Shown: positions 37,610 to 46,399, counted from the first letter of the stretch. The stretch is DNA of 64,000 bases from DATBLE01 sp963719325 (GCA_963719325.1 CAVRBW010000014.1:1-64000); one strand, 5' to 3'. Notes: a model not told the origin generated them from the sequence alone. A program made the numbers and translations.

Positions 37610-38268
37610 TGGAAGTTCTCGTCTCGGTCGTCGCCTTCGGTTCCTCCCTCGCCGAGTCTTCCTCGCCTCGGGCCAAGGTCGCCAGCTTTGCTGGCACCTT
37701 TGCCCTCGGCTTCGAAGTTCCGCCAGTAGCGACTGGGCGTCGGCCCCTGCTGGCCCTGGTACTTGGAGCCGAGGCCGTCGCTGCCATACGGCGAGGCGGC
37801 CGGCTCGGACAGCTGGACGAACGACAGCTGGCCGATCTTCATCCGGTGATAGATCGTGATCGGCAAGTTGGCGACGTTCGAGAGCTCGAGCGTGACGTGG
37901 CCGTCCCAGCCTGGGTCGATGTAGCCGGCCGTGGAGTGGATCAACAGGCCCAGCCTTCCCAAGGAGCTCTTCCCCTCGAGCCGCCCGACGAGGTCGTCCG
38001 GGAGCCGCACGCGCTCGAGCGTCGAGCCGAGGACGAACTCGCCGGGATGGAGGATGAACGGCTCGCTGCCGATCTCGACGAGCTCCGTGAGCCCCTCCTG
38101 TTCCTGCTTGACGTCGATGAACGGGTAGCGCGAGTTTCGGAACACGCGGAAGAAGCGGTCGACCCGCACGTCCACGCTCGACGGCTGCAGCAGGCCCGCG
38201 TCATAGGGGTCGATTCCGATCCGACCCTCGTCGAGGAGCCGCTGAATCGTTCGGTCGGAGAGGACCAC
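37606..38268 (-). CDS. dcd: dCTP deaminase
   Basis: 220 residues. The family core is 'LLQPSSVDVRVDRFFRVFRN', 'GRLEGKSSLGRLGLLIHSTAG' (S/R-S-S-x-x-R), 'YIDPGWDGHVTLELSN' and 'SKYQGQQGPTPSRYWRNF'. It converts dCTP to dUTP (or dUMP in bifunctional forms) for thymidylate synthesis. The start is GTG 38268. The family normally ends near 'PTPSR..'; here ~30 extra residues (EGKGASKAGDLG...) are encoded by a palindromic element at 37665-37712, related to insertions inside ddl. It diverges from the aminotransferase gene with 68 bp between starts. Confidence 0.93.
   Translation of the reverse strand: MVLSDRTIQRLLDEGRIGIDPYDAGLLQPSSVDVRVDRFFRVFRNSRYPFIDVKQEQEGLTELVEIGSEPFILHPGEFVLGSTLERVRLPDDLVGRLEGKSSLGRLGLLIHSTAGYIDPGWDGHVTLELSNVANLPITIYHRMKIGQLSFVQLSEPAASPYGSDGLGSKYQGQQGPTPSRYWRNFEAEGKGASKAGDLGPRRGRLGEGGTEGDDRDENFQ
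37665..37712. repeat. Small palindromic element encoding the dcd C-terminus
   Basis: A hairpin gccag-ctttg-ctggc with extended imperfect arms (ggtc/acc) lies within the dcd coding region. The ctttg loop and gcc-rich arms match the elements at 42336 and 42688 inside ddl. Confidence 0.55.
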
Positions 38269-38322
38269 GCCGCCGATTCTACGCCCGCATCCTTGATCAT
38301 TCGGGCCTTCCGGACCCTCGGA

Positions 38323-38328
38323 TATGCT
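38323..38328 (+). promoter_or_regulatory. -10 element (TATGCT) of the aminotransferase gene
   Basis: TATGCT ends 8 nt before GTG 38337, near-leaderless spacing. Confidence 0.45.
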
Positions 38329-38336
38329 GGACGACA

Positions 38337-39710
38337 GTGGTTGTAACGCGCTCAATCGAGCTGAAAACGCGCCTTCCGGGCCCGCGGTCGGCCGAGATTC
38401 TCGCGCGGAACGACCACGTCGTCGCCGCACCGCTCGCGCCGTCGTTCCCGGTCGTTGTCGCGCACGCGCAGGGCGCCCGCCTGACCGACGTCGACGGCAA
38501 CACCTTCCTCGACTTCACAGGTGGAGTCGGCTGCCTGAACGTCGGTCACTCGCATCCGAAGGTGATCGCGGCCGTCCGGGATCAGGTCGACCGGTTCATG
38601 CACACCGACTTCACGATCGTTCCCTACGAGGTGTACACGACGCTCGCCGAGAGGCTCCTCGAGCGAGCTCCGATCTCCGGCCCGACGAGGGCGGCGTTCT
38701 TCAACGCAGGCACCGAAGCGGTCGAGAACGCGGTCAAGTTCGCCCGCGCGTACACCAAGCGCCAGGCCGTGATCGCCTTCGAGGGCGCCTTCCACGGTCG
38801 CACGCTGCTCTCGCTGTCGCTCACGTCCAAGACGCACCCCTACAAGGCGGGGCTCGGCCCCTTCGCCCCGGAGGTCTACCGGGTCCCGTTTGCCCAGGCC
38901 TACCGCGGACCCGACGCGCAGAGCGCGCTGCGGACGCTCGAGCGGACGCTCGTCACGCAGGTCGCTGCCGAGTCGGTTGCTGCGATCGTGGTCGAGCCTG
39001 TCCAGGGCGAGGGCGGGTTCGTTCCCGCCCTGCCGGAGTTCCTGGCCGGAGTGCGGCGCATCTGCGACGACAACGGGATCGTGCTCGTCGTCGACGAGGT
39101 GCAGACCGGCTTCGCACGGACCGGCAAGTTCTTCGCGATCGAGCACTACGGCGTCGAGCCGGACCTGATGACGATCGCGAAGTCGATCGCCGCAGGTCTG
39201 CCGCTCTCCGGTGTGCTCGGCCGGGCGCCGATCATGGACGCGCCGGGGACGCACGCCGTCGGCGGGACGTACGTCGGCAATCCCGTTGCCCAGGCTGCTG
39301 CGCTGGCCGTGCTCGACGTGATCGAGGAGGAGCAGCTGGTCGAGCGCTCGGCGTCGATCGGCGACGTGATGCGGGCGCGGATGCTGCAGTGGCAGGATCG
39401 CTTCGAGCAGGTCGGCGACGTTCGCGGCCTCGGGGCGATGCTCGCGGTCGAGCTCGTCCACGATCGCGAGTCGAAGAACCCTGCACCCGAGCTCGTCGCC
39501 GCGGTGTGCGAGCGCGCATTCCAGAACGGCATGCTGCTTCTCAGTGCCGGCATCTACTCGAACGTGATCCGCGTGCTCGTTCCGATCACGATCACCGACG
39601 CCGAACTGGACGAGGCGATGTCGGTATGGGAGGACGCGCTCGAGCACGTCCTGGCGTCGTCGGGCTCCGTAGTCCCACTCGCCGACGAGGGCAAAGCCGC
39701 CGCCGATTAG
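38337..39710 (+). CDS. gabT: Class III aminotransferase, 4-aminobutyrate transaminase type
   Basis: 457 residues, fold-type I PLP enzyme. N-terminal 'KTRLPGPRSAEILARND' is typical of GabT; 'FLDFTGGVGCLNVGHSHPKV', 'FFNAGTEAVENAVKFAR' and 'IVVEPVQGEGGF' follow. 'VLVVDEVQTGFARTGKFFA' precedes the PLP Lys in 'MTIAKSIAAGLPLSGVLG'. It transfers the amino group of GABA (or another omega-amino acid) to 2-oxoglutarate. A succinate-semialdehyde dehydrogenase is not in the window, so the substrate is inferred from family. The last residues (EGKAAAD) resemble part of the palindromic element in dcd. Confidence 0.88.
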   Translation: MVVTRSIELKTRLPGPRSAEILARNDHVVAAPLAPSFPVVVAHAQGARLTDVDGNTFLDFTGGVGCLNVGHSHPKVIAAVRDQVDRFMHTDFTIVPYEVYTTLAERLLERAPISGPTRAAFFNAGTEAVENAVKFARAYTKRQAVIAFEGAFHGRTLLSLSLTSKTHPYKAGLGPFAPEVYRVPFAQAYRGPDAQSALRTLERTLVTQVAAESVAAIVVEPVQGEGGFVPALPEFLAGVRRICDDNGIVLVVDEVQTGFARTGKFFAIEHYGVEPDLMTIAKSIAAGLPLSGVLGRAPIMDAPGTHAVGGTYVGNPVAQAAALAVLDVIEEEQLVERSASIGDVMRARMLQWQDRFEQVGDVRGLGAMLAVELVHDRESKNPAPELVAAVCERAFQNGMLLLSAGIYSNVIRVLVPITITDAELDEAMSVWEDALEHVLASSGSVVPLADEGKAAAD

Positions 39711-39714
39711 TCCG

Positions 39715-39850
39715 CGCGAGCATCGTCTGGCACACAAGACGGTGATGGAGGACTGGCCTCGAGCGCACGGACGATTTGCCACGTGCATCGAAAAGGGAGG
39801 GAGTCCGTGGAGAAACCACGGGTTCCCCCACGCGAAGCCGGAACATCGCA
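39715..39850. repeat. Dispersed palindromic repeat, divergent copy B
   Basis: The core near 39799-39829 pairs ccgtgg with ccacgg around a short loop within a gggagg...ttccccc context. A ggcacacaagacgg flank lies upstream at 39730, as in other copies. It is the most divergent full copy, between the aminotransferase and kinase genes. Confidence 0.5.
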
Positions 39851-39867
39851 GCGACAATGCGTTCAGC

Positions 39868-41307
39868 ATGGTCGGCGAGCTGATCGCGGGCCGCTACGAG
39901 CTGGAGGAGCTCGTCGGCAGGGGCGGAATGTCCAGCGTCTATCGCGCTCGTGACCGGCTGCTCGAGCGCAGGGTCGCGATCAAGATCCTCCACGAGCACT
40001 ACGCCAGCGATGAGGACTACGTCGAGCGGTTCCTGCGGGAAGCGCGTGCGGCAGCCAAGCTCTCCCATCCCAACATCGTCACCGTCATCGACCGGGGCCA
40101 GGCCGATGGACGTCAGTTCATCGTCTTCGAATACGTCGACGGCCGGAACCTGAAGCAACTCGTCCAGCAGGAAGGGCGCCTGCCGGTCCGTACGGCACTG
40201 GAGCTCGGGATCGTCATCGCTCGGGCGCTCGCCTTCGCGCATGCCGGCGGCCTCGTGCACCGGGACGTGAAGCCGCAGAACGTCCTGCTCGGCAACGGCG
40301 ACGTCAAGGTGACCGACTTCGGGATCGCCCGGTCGGTCGACGTTCGGAGCGGCCTCACCGAGACGGGGACGGTGCTCGGCACCAGCGACTACATCGCGCC
40401 GGAGCAGGCGGCCGGGCGGCCCGTCGACGCGCTCAGCGACGTCTACTCCCTCGGGGTCGTGCTGTACGAGCTGCTCGTCGGAGCGCCGCCGTACACGGGC
40501 GACAGCTTCGTGGCGATCGCGATGCGCCACGTACACGACCCGGTGCCGAGCGTCGCCGCGGTCCGGGTCGACGTTCCGCTCAGGCTGGACGCGGCCCTCC
40601 AGCGTGCGATGGCGAAGGACCCCGCCGACCGGTTCGAGTCGATGGAGGCGCTTGCGGTCGAGCTCGACGCCTGTCTCGCGGAGCTCGGCCAGCCTGACTC
40701 GGATCGGACGGTGATCATGACTCCGAGCAAGCCCGCGAAGGCACGGCGGCCGCCCAAGCCGCCCGCCAGACGCTCACTGGCCGCCCGCCTGTTCGTCCTC
40801 GGCGCCGTGCTCGCCGCGCTCGTGGCGGGCGCAGCTGCGTACTTCGTGTTGCGGGACTCGGGCGGCGGCGGCAACGGCGGCGCCGCAAAGGTGCACCTCG
40901 TTGCCTCGAATGCCTATGACCCCGAAGGCGACGGCCAGGAGCACGACGAGCTGGTCTCGAACGCGACCGACGGAAACCGGGCGACCTCGTGGGAGACCGA
41001 GGACTACCACAGCAGCGTGACCTTCGGGAACTTGAAGGACGGGGTCGGGATCGTCGTCGACGCGGGTCGGCCGGTGAAGCTCGACTCGCTCACGGTCGAT
41101 TCGGACACGCCTGGCTTCACTGCCGAGGTCAAGGCCGGCAGCTCGGCGACCGGCCCGTTCGACACCGTCTCCTCGGCGGAGACGGTGAACGCGCAGACCA
41201 CGTTTTCGCTCACGGTCCCGACCCCGGAGCGGTACTACCTGCTCTGGATCACGCGGCTCGCGCCCGGCGTCCAGAGAACCCATGTGAACGAAGTGACTGC
41301 CGGATGA
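39868..41307 (+). CDS. Ser/Thr protein kinase with extracellular discoidin-like domain
   Basis: 479 residues. Kinase domain (~7-270): glycine loop 'LVGRGGMSSVYRA', Lys in 'RVAIKILHE', catalytic 'LVHRDVKPQNVLL', 'KVTDFGIAR', and activation segment 'TGTVLGTSDYIAPEQ'. A basic juxtamembrane segment leads to a helix ('LFVLGAVLAALVAGAAAYFVL', ~310-330). The outer ~140 residues ('NATDGNRATSWETEDYHSSV', 'VVDAGRPVKLDSLTV') resemble a coagulation factor 5/8 discoidin fold, as in mycobacterial MviN. It may bind glycan or lipid outside and signal inward. ATG 39868 is chosen; upstream frame is repeat sequence. Confidence 0.88.
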   Translation: MVGELIAGRYELEELVGRGGMSSVYRARDRLLERRVAIKILHEHYASDEDYVERFLREARAAAKLSHPNIVTVIDRGQADGRQFIVFEYVDGRNLKQLVQQEGRLPVRTALELGIVIARALAFAHAGGLVHRDVKPQNVLLGNGDVKVTDFGIARSVDVRSGLTETGTVLGTSDYIAPEQAAGRPVDALSDVYSLGVVLYELLVGAPPYTGDSFVAIAMRHVHDPVPSVAAVRVDVPLRLDAALQRAMAKDPADRFESMEALAVELDACLAELGQPDSDRTVIMTPSKPAKARRPPKPPARRSLAARLFVLGAVLAALVAGAAAYFVLRDSGGGGNGGAAKVHLVASNAYDPEGDGQEHDELVSNATDGNRATSWETEDYHSSVTFGNLKDGVGIVVDAGRPVKLDSLTVDSDTPGFTAEVKAGSSATGPFDTVSSAETVNAQTTFSLTVPTPERYYLLWITRLAPGVQRTHVNEVTAG

Positions 41308-41315
41308 GCGCGAAG

Positions 41316-41321
41316 TAGACT
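41316..41321 (+). promoter_or_regulatory. -10 element (TAGACT) of the cNMP-binding gene
   Basis: TAGACT followed by 6 nt and GTG 41328, identical in arrangement to the sigma-fusion gene. Confidence 0.5.
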
Positions 41322-41327
41322 CACCTC

Positions 41328-41738
41328 GTGCTGGGCACGGACTCGAAGGTGAAGGCGATCGCCAAGGTGCCGCTGTTTTCGCGGTGCTCGAAGCGAGAGC
41401 TCGAGCGAATCGCGAGACTCGCCGACGAGATCGATCTGCCGGCCGCAAAAGCCCTGACGAAGGAGGGCGCCCGAGGCCGCGAGTTCTTCGTGATCCTCGA
41501 CGGGACGGCCGAGGTGCACCGCGAAGGTCGCCCGGTATCGTCGCTCGGGCCTGGCGACTTCTTCGGCGAGATCGCCCTCGTCACCTACGTGCCGAGGACG
41601 GCAACGGTGACCACGACCTCGCCGACTCGGGCTCTGGTGATCACCGACCGCGCCTTCCGCTCGCTCCTGCGGGACTCGTCAGAAATCCAGGGCAAGGTGC
41701 TGGAAGCAGTCGCCGCCCGGCTGGCGAAGACGCTCTAG
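41328..41738 (+). CDS. Stand-alone cyclic nucleotide-binding domain protein
   Basis: 136 residues forming a single cNMP-binding (Crp-like) domain. 'VPLFSRCSKRELERIARL' is the N-terminal helix pair, 'EGARGREFFVILDGTAEVHREG' and 'LGPGDFFGEIALVTYVPRTATVTTT' form the phosphate-binding cassette (G-E-I-A-L...R-T-A). The HTH DNA-binding domain of Crp is absent, so it probably works as a regulatory subunit or adaptor. Its end overlaps the convergent ddl gene by 4 bp. Confidence 0.85.
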   Translation: MLGTDSKVKAIAKVPLFSRCSKRELERIARLADEIDLPAAKALTKEGARGREFFVILDGTAEVHREGRPVSSLGPGDFFGEIALVTYVPRTATVTTTSPTRALVITDRAFRSLLRDSSEIQGKVLEAVAARLAKTL

Positions 41739-42907
41739 AACTTCAGGGTCGACCGCCGGGCGTGGCGCTCGAGCGCGAGCTCGACCAGGCGGTCGAGCAG
41801 CTCCGGGTAGGGGATTCCGGATGCCGCGAACAGCTGCGCGTAGACGCTGGTGGCGGTGAAGCCGGGGATCGTGTTCAGCTCGTTGACGAGCACCTCGCCG
41901 TCGTCGCGAACGAAACAGTCGACGCGGGCCATCCCCTCGCACTCGGTTGCGACGAACGCTTGTACGGCGAGCTCCTGCGCGCGGCGGGTCTGCTCCTCCG
42001 TGACTCGCGCGGGAACGATCAGGTCCATCTCGCCTTCGTCGTACTTGGCCTCGTAGTCGTACCACTCGTTCGCGGTGACGACGATCTCGCCGACCAAGGA
42101 GGCCACCGGCTCCCGGTTGCCGAGCACGCCGACCTCGACCTCGACCCCGGAGACGAACTCCTCGACGAGCACCTTCTCGTCGTGCTCGAACGCGAGTCCG
42201 ATCGCCGTTCTGAGCTCCGCCTCGTCATGCGCCTTGCTGATCCCGACCGACGAGCCGAGCCTCGCCGGCTTCACGAAGACCGGGTACCCGAACGGGTTCT
42301 CCGGTCCGGCTCCGTTTCCCCAGGTTTCCGGCCGGGCGTCGCCGGCTTTGCCGGCGACGCTTCCAGCCCCCTGGCTTTCCGGCCGGAGCGTGATGTTTCG
42401 CGTGACGGGGATGCCCTGGTCGCGCATCACCGCCTTGAACAGATCCTTGTCCATACAGACCGCCGACGCGGCGACCCCCGCGCCGACGTAGGGGACGCCG
42501 GCCATCTCCAGCACTCCCTGGAGCGAGCCGTCCTCTCCGAACGGGCCGTGGAGGATCGGGAGCACGACCTCGACCTCCCCGAGCGCGGCCGCGACTTCCG
42601 TCGACGTGGCCGGAACGGGCAGCTGTGGACGGTTCGTCTCAGGGACTGTCCCCTGAGGCGCCGGAGGCGCCTCGGTCTTCCGGCCGGGCGACGGCGGCTT
42701 TGCCGGCGCCGCTCCCAGCCCTGCGCCAAGGCGCTTCGGGACGTTGCCCCAGGGGAGCGCCCAGCGGCCGTCGCGGCCGATCTCGACCGCGACCGCCTCG
42801 TATCGCCCCGGGTCGAGGCCTTCGATGACGGACTTCGCCGACTCGAGCGAGATCGCGTGCTCGGACGACCGGCCCCCCATCAGCACCGCGACGCGCCGCC
42901 TCATCAC
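41735..42907 (-). CDS. ddl: D-alanine--D-alanine ligase
   Basis: 390 residues. 'VAVLMGGRSSEHAISLESA' is the N-terminal signature; 'VLPILHGPFGEDGSLQGVLEMAGVPYVG' and the ATP-grasp blocks 'VFVKPARLGSSVGISKA', 'VLVEEFVSGVEVEVGVLG' and 'VLVNELNTIPGFT' follow. It makes D-Ala-D-Ala for peptidoglycan. Two Pro/Gly-rich insertions absent from typical Ddl enzymes lie at residues ~63-95 and ~175-205. Each is encoded by a palindromic element. They fall in variable surface loops, so activity may be kept. It starts 4 bp within the end of the PASTA kinase gene and shares its strand. Confidence 0.93.
   Translation of the reverse strand: MMRRRVAVLMGGRSSEHAISLESAKSVIEGLDPGRYEAVAVEIGRDGRWALPWGNVPKRLGAGLGAAPAKPPSPGRKTEAPPAPQGTVPETNRPQLPVPATSTEVAAALGEVEVVLPILHGPFGEDGSLQGVLEMAGVPYVGAGVAASAVCMDKDLFKAVMRDQGIPVTRNITLRPESQGAGSVAGKAGDARPETWGNGAGPENPFGYPVFVKPARLGSSVGISKAHDEAELRTAIGLAFEHDEKVLVEEFVSGVEVEVGVLGNREPVASLVGEIVVTANEWYDYEAKYDEGEMDLIVPARVTEEQTRRAQELAVQAFVATECEGMARVDCFVRDDGEVLVNELNTIPGFTATSVYAQLFAASGIPYPELLDRLVELALERHARRSTLKF
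42325..42367. repeat. Palindromic element inside ddl, copy 1
   Basis: A perfect 10-bp stem gcgtcgccgg/ccggcgacgc (42336-42345 with 42351-42360) with loop ctttg, flanked by ttccggccgg and ttccagcc. It is in frame and encodes Gly/Ala/Lys-rich residues. Confidence 0.7.
42676..42720. repeat. Palindromic element inside ddl, copy 2
   Basis: It matches copy 1 at about 36 of 43 positions (ttccggccgggcg, cggctttgccggcg, ccagcc), with two stem mismatches. Adjacent upstream are two more small palindromes (ctcaggg/cccctgag and ggcgcc-gga-ggcgcc). Confidence 0.7.
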
Positions 42908-44901
42908 GGCGTGATCGGAGCCGTGTCGGTCACGGTCGTATCGGTTGGGACGGTTTCCGTCGTCGTCGGCTCGGTGACGGGCGCGACGTAGTGCCCGACC
43001 GTGATCGACACGGTCGTGCCCGGCTTCGCGGATTCGCCCGGGGCCGGTGACTGGCTCATCACGGCGTTGTCGTAGTTCTGATCCTGGGTGTCGATGTCCG
43101 TGACGGCCACCTTGAAGCCCGAGTTTCGGAGGGTGGCGATCGCGTCCGTGCGAAAGAAAGCGGTCACGTCGGGAATGACTGACTCCTTCGGGCCCTTCGA
43201 GACGAAGAGCGTGACGGTCGAGCCTTTCGAGGCCAGCTGGTTCGCGGCGGGATCCATGTCGATGACGACACCGCGGGGGTCGTTCGACTCCACGTCACGC
43301 CGGGCGACCGCGAAGCCGGCTCCCTGGAGCTCCCCTGCCGCCTGCTCGTACGTGACCCCGAGCACCGGCGGGATCGCCACCGGTTTCGGGCCCTGCGAGA
43401 CGTTGATGCGCACCTTCTCGCCCTTCACCACCCGGGTGCCGGCCTTCGGGGACTGTCCGGTCACGGTTCCGCTCTCCTGCTCCGAGTTGATCCGGTGGAC
43501 GTTCGCCTTCAGCCCCCTCTCGGTGATCGTCGCCACTGCATCGGTTGCCTGCGCGCCGATCACCGAGGGTACGGCCACCTTTGGCTTGCCGGTCGAAACC
43601 AGGATCAAGACGGTGTTGCCCTTGTCGATCCGCTCGCCGGCGTCGGGCTGCTGGTCGTAGACGCGTCCGACGTCGACGTTCTCCTTCGGATGACGTCGGA
43701 CGCTTGCCTTCAGCCCGGCGTCGGTGATGTTGCCGACCGCAAGTCGCTCCAGCTGTCCCTGAACGAGCGGGACCGGCACCGGCTTGGTCTCGTTGAGCTG
43801 GTCCTGGATCTTCGTGTAGACGTACCAGCCGGCCACGACGGCGGCCGCGAGCAGCACCGCGGAAAGGAGCCACGGCCAGATCGAGCGGCGCCGGATCGGC
43901 TCGTCGTAGTCGTAGTACCCGGTCGAGGGTCCGTACGGCGGAGGGGTCGACGGCGGCACAACCGTCACCGGACGGCGGACGACCTGGGTGGGTGCGCTCG
44001 CCATCGTGGTCGCACCCACGCCGCGGAGCACCTGGGTCGCCGCCTCCTCGGTCTCCGGCGCGACCGCCTGTCCCCGTGCAGCTCGCGCGAGGTCGGCGTC
44101 CATCTCCTCGGCGCTCTGATACCGGTCGGCGGGATCCTTCGCCAGCGCCCGGAGCACGATCGAGTCGAGCTCGTGCGGCACGTCCGGCCGCTCCTCCGAG
44201 GGCGGCTGCGGGGTCGCCGAGAGATGCTTCATGGCGATCTCGAGCGGCGTGTCGCCGGTGAAGGGAACCGAGCCGGTGAGCATCTCGTAGAGGACGATCC
44301 CGACCGAGTAGATGTCCGACGCCGGCGTCACCGGCGCCCCCTTTGCCTGCTCGGGCGACAGGTATTGCGCCGTGCCGATGATCGACCCGGTTTCGGTCAT
44401 CTGGCTCGCGCCGGCCCGCGCGATCCCGAAGTCCGTGACCTTCAGCCGTCCGTCGGGGGCGACGACGACGTTGTGCGGCTTGATGTCGCGGTGGACGATC
44501 CCGTTGCGGTGCGCGAATCCGACCGCGCCGAGGATCTGCCGCGCGTAGTCGATCGCGACCGGCAACGGAGTCGGCCCGCGTGCGACCAGGAGCTCCTTGA
44601 GGGTCCGGCCCTCCAGGTACTCCATCGCGATGTAGTAGGTGCCTTCCGCCTCGCCGCGGTCGTAGATCGAGACGATGTTCGGGTGCGAGAGCCCGGCCGC
44701 GTTCTTCGCCTCGCGCCGGAACCGCTCGACGAACTGCTCGTCCTGGGAGTGCCTCGCGTCGAGCATCTTGATCGCCACCCGCCGCCCTAGCTCCTGGTCC
44801 TCGGCCAGGTACACGTTCGCCATCCCGCCTGTGCCCAGCTTGCGGACGACGCGGTACCGGCCATCGAGGACCTGGTCGATGAGGGTGTCGGGGGCCGCCA
44901 T
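42904..44901 (-). CDS. pknB: PASTA-domain Ser/Thr protein kinase PknB
   Basis: 665 residues. Kinase domain (~10-275) with 'KLGTGGMANVYLAEDQ', 'IVHRDIKPHNVVV', 'KVTDFGIARA' and 'IGTAQYLSPEQAKG'. A Pro-rich juxtamembrane region, one helix ('WPWLLSAVLLAAAVVAGWYV', ~342-362) and four external PASTA repeats follow (e.g. 'VAVPSVIGAQATDAVATI'). PASTA repeats bind muropeptides or lipid II, linking cell-wall state to phosphorylation of division and metabolic proteins. It precedes ddl and follows pbpA, the conserved actinobacterial order. FHA and PP2C genes downstream of the same module complete the circuit. Confidence 0.95.
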   Translation of the reverse strand: MAAPDTLIDQVLDGRYRVVRKLGTGGMANVYLAEDQELGRRVAIKMLDARHSQDEQFVERFRREAKNAAGLSHPNIVSIYDRGEAEGTYYIAMEYLEGRTLKELLVARGPTPLPVAIDYARQILGAVGFAHRNGIVHRDIKPHNVVVAPDGRLKVTDFGIARAGASQMTETGSIIGTAQYLSPEQAKGAPVTPASDIYSVGIVLYEMLTGSVPFTGDTPLEIAMKHLSATPQPPSEERPDVPHELDSIVLRALAKDPADRYQSAEEMDADLARAARGQAVAPETEEAATQVLRGVGATTMASAPTQVVRRPVTVVPPSTPPPYGPSTGYYDYDEPIRRRSIWPWLLSAVLLAAAVVAGWYVYTKIQDQLNETKPVPVPLVQGQLERLAVGNITDAGLKASVRRHPKENVDVGRVYDQQPDAGERIDKGNTVLILVSTGKPKVAVPSVIGAQATDAVATITERGLKANVHRINSEQESGTVTGQSPKAGTRVVKGEKVRINVSQGPKPVAIPPVLGVTYEQAAGELQGAGFAVARRDVESNDPRGVVIDMDPAANQLASKGSTVTLFVSKGPKESVIPDVTAFFRTDAIATLRNSGFKVAVTDIDTQDQNYDNAVMSQSPAPGESAKPGTTVSITVGHYVAPVTEPTTTETVPTDTTVTDTAPITP

Positions 44902-44914
44902 CCTCGACTACAGG

Positions 44915-46399
44915 TTAGGCGGAGCCTCGGAGCAGCGCTTCCATGATCTGCTTTGCAATCGGGGCTGCGGTGCGGCCGCCGACGCCGTGCTGGTTCTCGA
45001 GAAAGACCGCGACGGCGACCTTCGGCGCGTCCGCGGGGGCGAAGGCGACGAACGAGGTCGTGTTCGTGCCGGCGATTCCCGTCTCCGCCGTGCCGGTCTT
45101 GCCCGCCACCGGCACGCCGGAGATCTGGGCTGCAGTGCCTGTTCCGGACTGGACGACGCGCTCCATCATCTGAGTCAGCACCGTTGCCGTCTCGGGCTTG
45201 ACCGCCCGTCCGAGCGCGTGCGGCCGGCTCCGCGATACCGTCGATCCGCCCGGCGTCGTGATCTTCTCGACGACGTGCGGCTCCATGACGACGCCTCCGT
45301 TGGCGATGCCGGCCACCACCATCGCCATCTGCAGCGGCGTCACCTGCAGCCGCTCCTGGCCGAAGGCGAGGCGGCCCGGATCCACCTGGTTCGGATCGTG
45401 AGGCCGAAACAGGCGGCCGTGGTCGTAGAGGCCGCTCGGGGAGCGTTCGCTGGAGGGAGTCTCGAGCGGCGGCTTCGAGTAGAAGCCGAAGCGGCGCGCG
45501 TAGTCGAGCACGGTCAGCGGACCGAGCTTCTTGCCGATCTCGCAGAACACCGCGTTGATCGAGTGCTCGAGGGCGGTGGTGAAGTCGACGTGACCGAAGA
45601 CCTCCGGCCCGCTCTGGTCGGCGAAGTTCGAGACCTTCTTGCCGTACTCGATGCAGTAGCCCGGATCGTCGAAGGTCGAGTCGGGCGTGTACACGCCGGA
45701 ATCCAGCGCCGCAGCGGCGGTGACGACCTTGAACGTCGAGCCGGGCGTGTACAGACCGGCGGTCGCGCGGTTCACGAGGGGGGCGGGCGACGAGCAATTC
45801 GCACCGCGCGCCCGGCGGGCGATCGCTCCGAAGTGGCCCTCGACGAGGTTGGGGTCGTAGCTCGGCGCCGACGCCATCACGAGTACGCGACCCGTGCTCG
45901 GCTCCAGCGCTACGGCGGCGCCGCAGTTGTCGCCCAGCGCATCCATGGCAATTCGCTGAGCCTTCGAGTCGATCGTGAGCACGAGGTTGTTGCCGGTGAC
46001 GGTCGTGCCCTTGAGCCGATCGAGCGTGCGACGGACGACGGTGTTCAGGTGGGAGTTCGACGCGGTCAGGTAGTCGTTCTCGGAGCGCTCGAGGCCCGCG
46101 CGGGAGCGTGACTGCGTCGAGTAGCCGACGACCTGGGCCGCGAGCTCTCCTGCGGGGTAGCGCCGGAAGTAGTAGGTCTGCCCGTTAGCGGGCCGGGCGC
46201 GACGGGCGGCGAGCCTGGTGCCGTCTGCGGCGTAGATCAACCCGCGCCGGATGGTGAACTGAGCGACGCGCTCGATCGCGTTGTCCTGGCGATCCTTCAA
46301 GCCGTCGGAGGCCCACGTCTGCCAGTAGGTCGTTCCCACGATAAGCGACGCGAGGAGGACGAGCGCGACGACCGAGATCCGGACGATCTGCGTGTTCAT
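44915..46399 (-). CDS. pbpA: Penicillin-binding protein 2-like transpeptidase PbpA
   Basis: 494 residues. One N-terminal helix ('ISVVALVLLASLIVGTTYW'), a dimerisation domain, then the transpeptidase domain with S-x-x-K in 'TPGSTFKVVTA', S-x-N in 'EHSINAVF' and K-T-G in 'AGKTGTAETG'. A class B PBP that crosslinks peptidoglycan with the SEDS glycosyltransferase encoded immediately upstream (ATGA overlap). Its order with rodA and pknB matches mycobacterial Rv0016c. Confidence 0.95.
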   Translation of the reverse strand: MNTQIVRISVVALVLLASLIVGTTYWQTWASDGLKDRQDNAIERVAQFTIRRGLIYAADGTRLAARRARPANGQTYYFRRYPAGELAAQVVGYSTQSRSRAGLERSENDYLTASNSHLNTVVRRTLDRLKGTTVTGNNLVLTIDSKAQRIAMDALGDNCGAAVALEPSTGRVLVMASAPSYDPNLVEGHFGAIARRARGANCSSPAPLVNRATAGLYTPGSTFKVVTAAAALDSGVYTPDSTFDDPGYCIEYGKKVSNFADQSGPEVFGHVDFTTALEHSINAVFCEIGKKLGPLTVLDYARRFGFYSKPPLETPSSERSPSGLYDHGRLFRPHDPNQVDPGRLAFGQERLQVTPLQMAMVVAGIANGGVVMEPHVVEKITTPGGSTVSRSRPHALGRAVKPETATVLTQMMERVVQSGTGTAAQISGVPVAGKTGTAETGIAGTNTTSFVAFAPADAPKVAVAVFLENQHGVGGRTAAPIAKQIMEALLRGSA

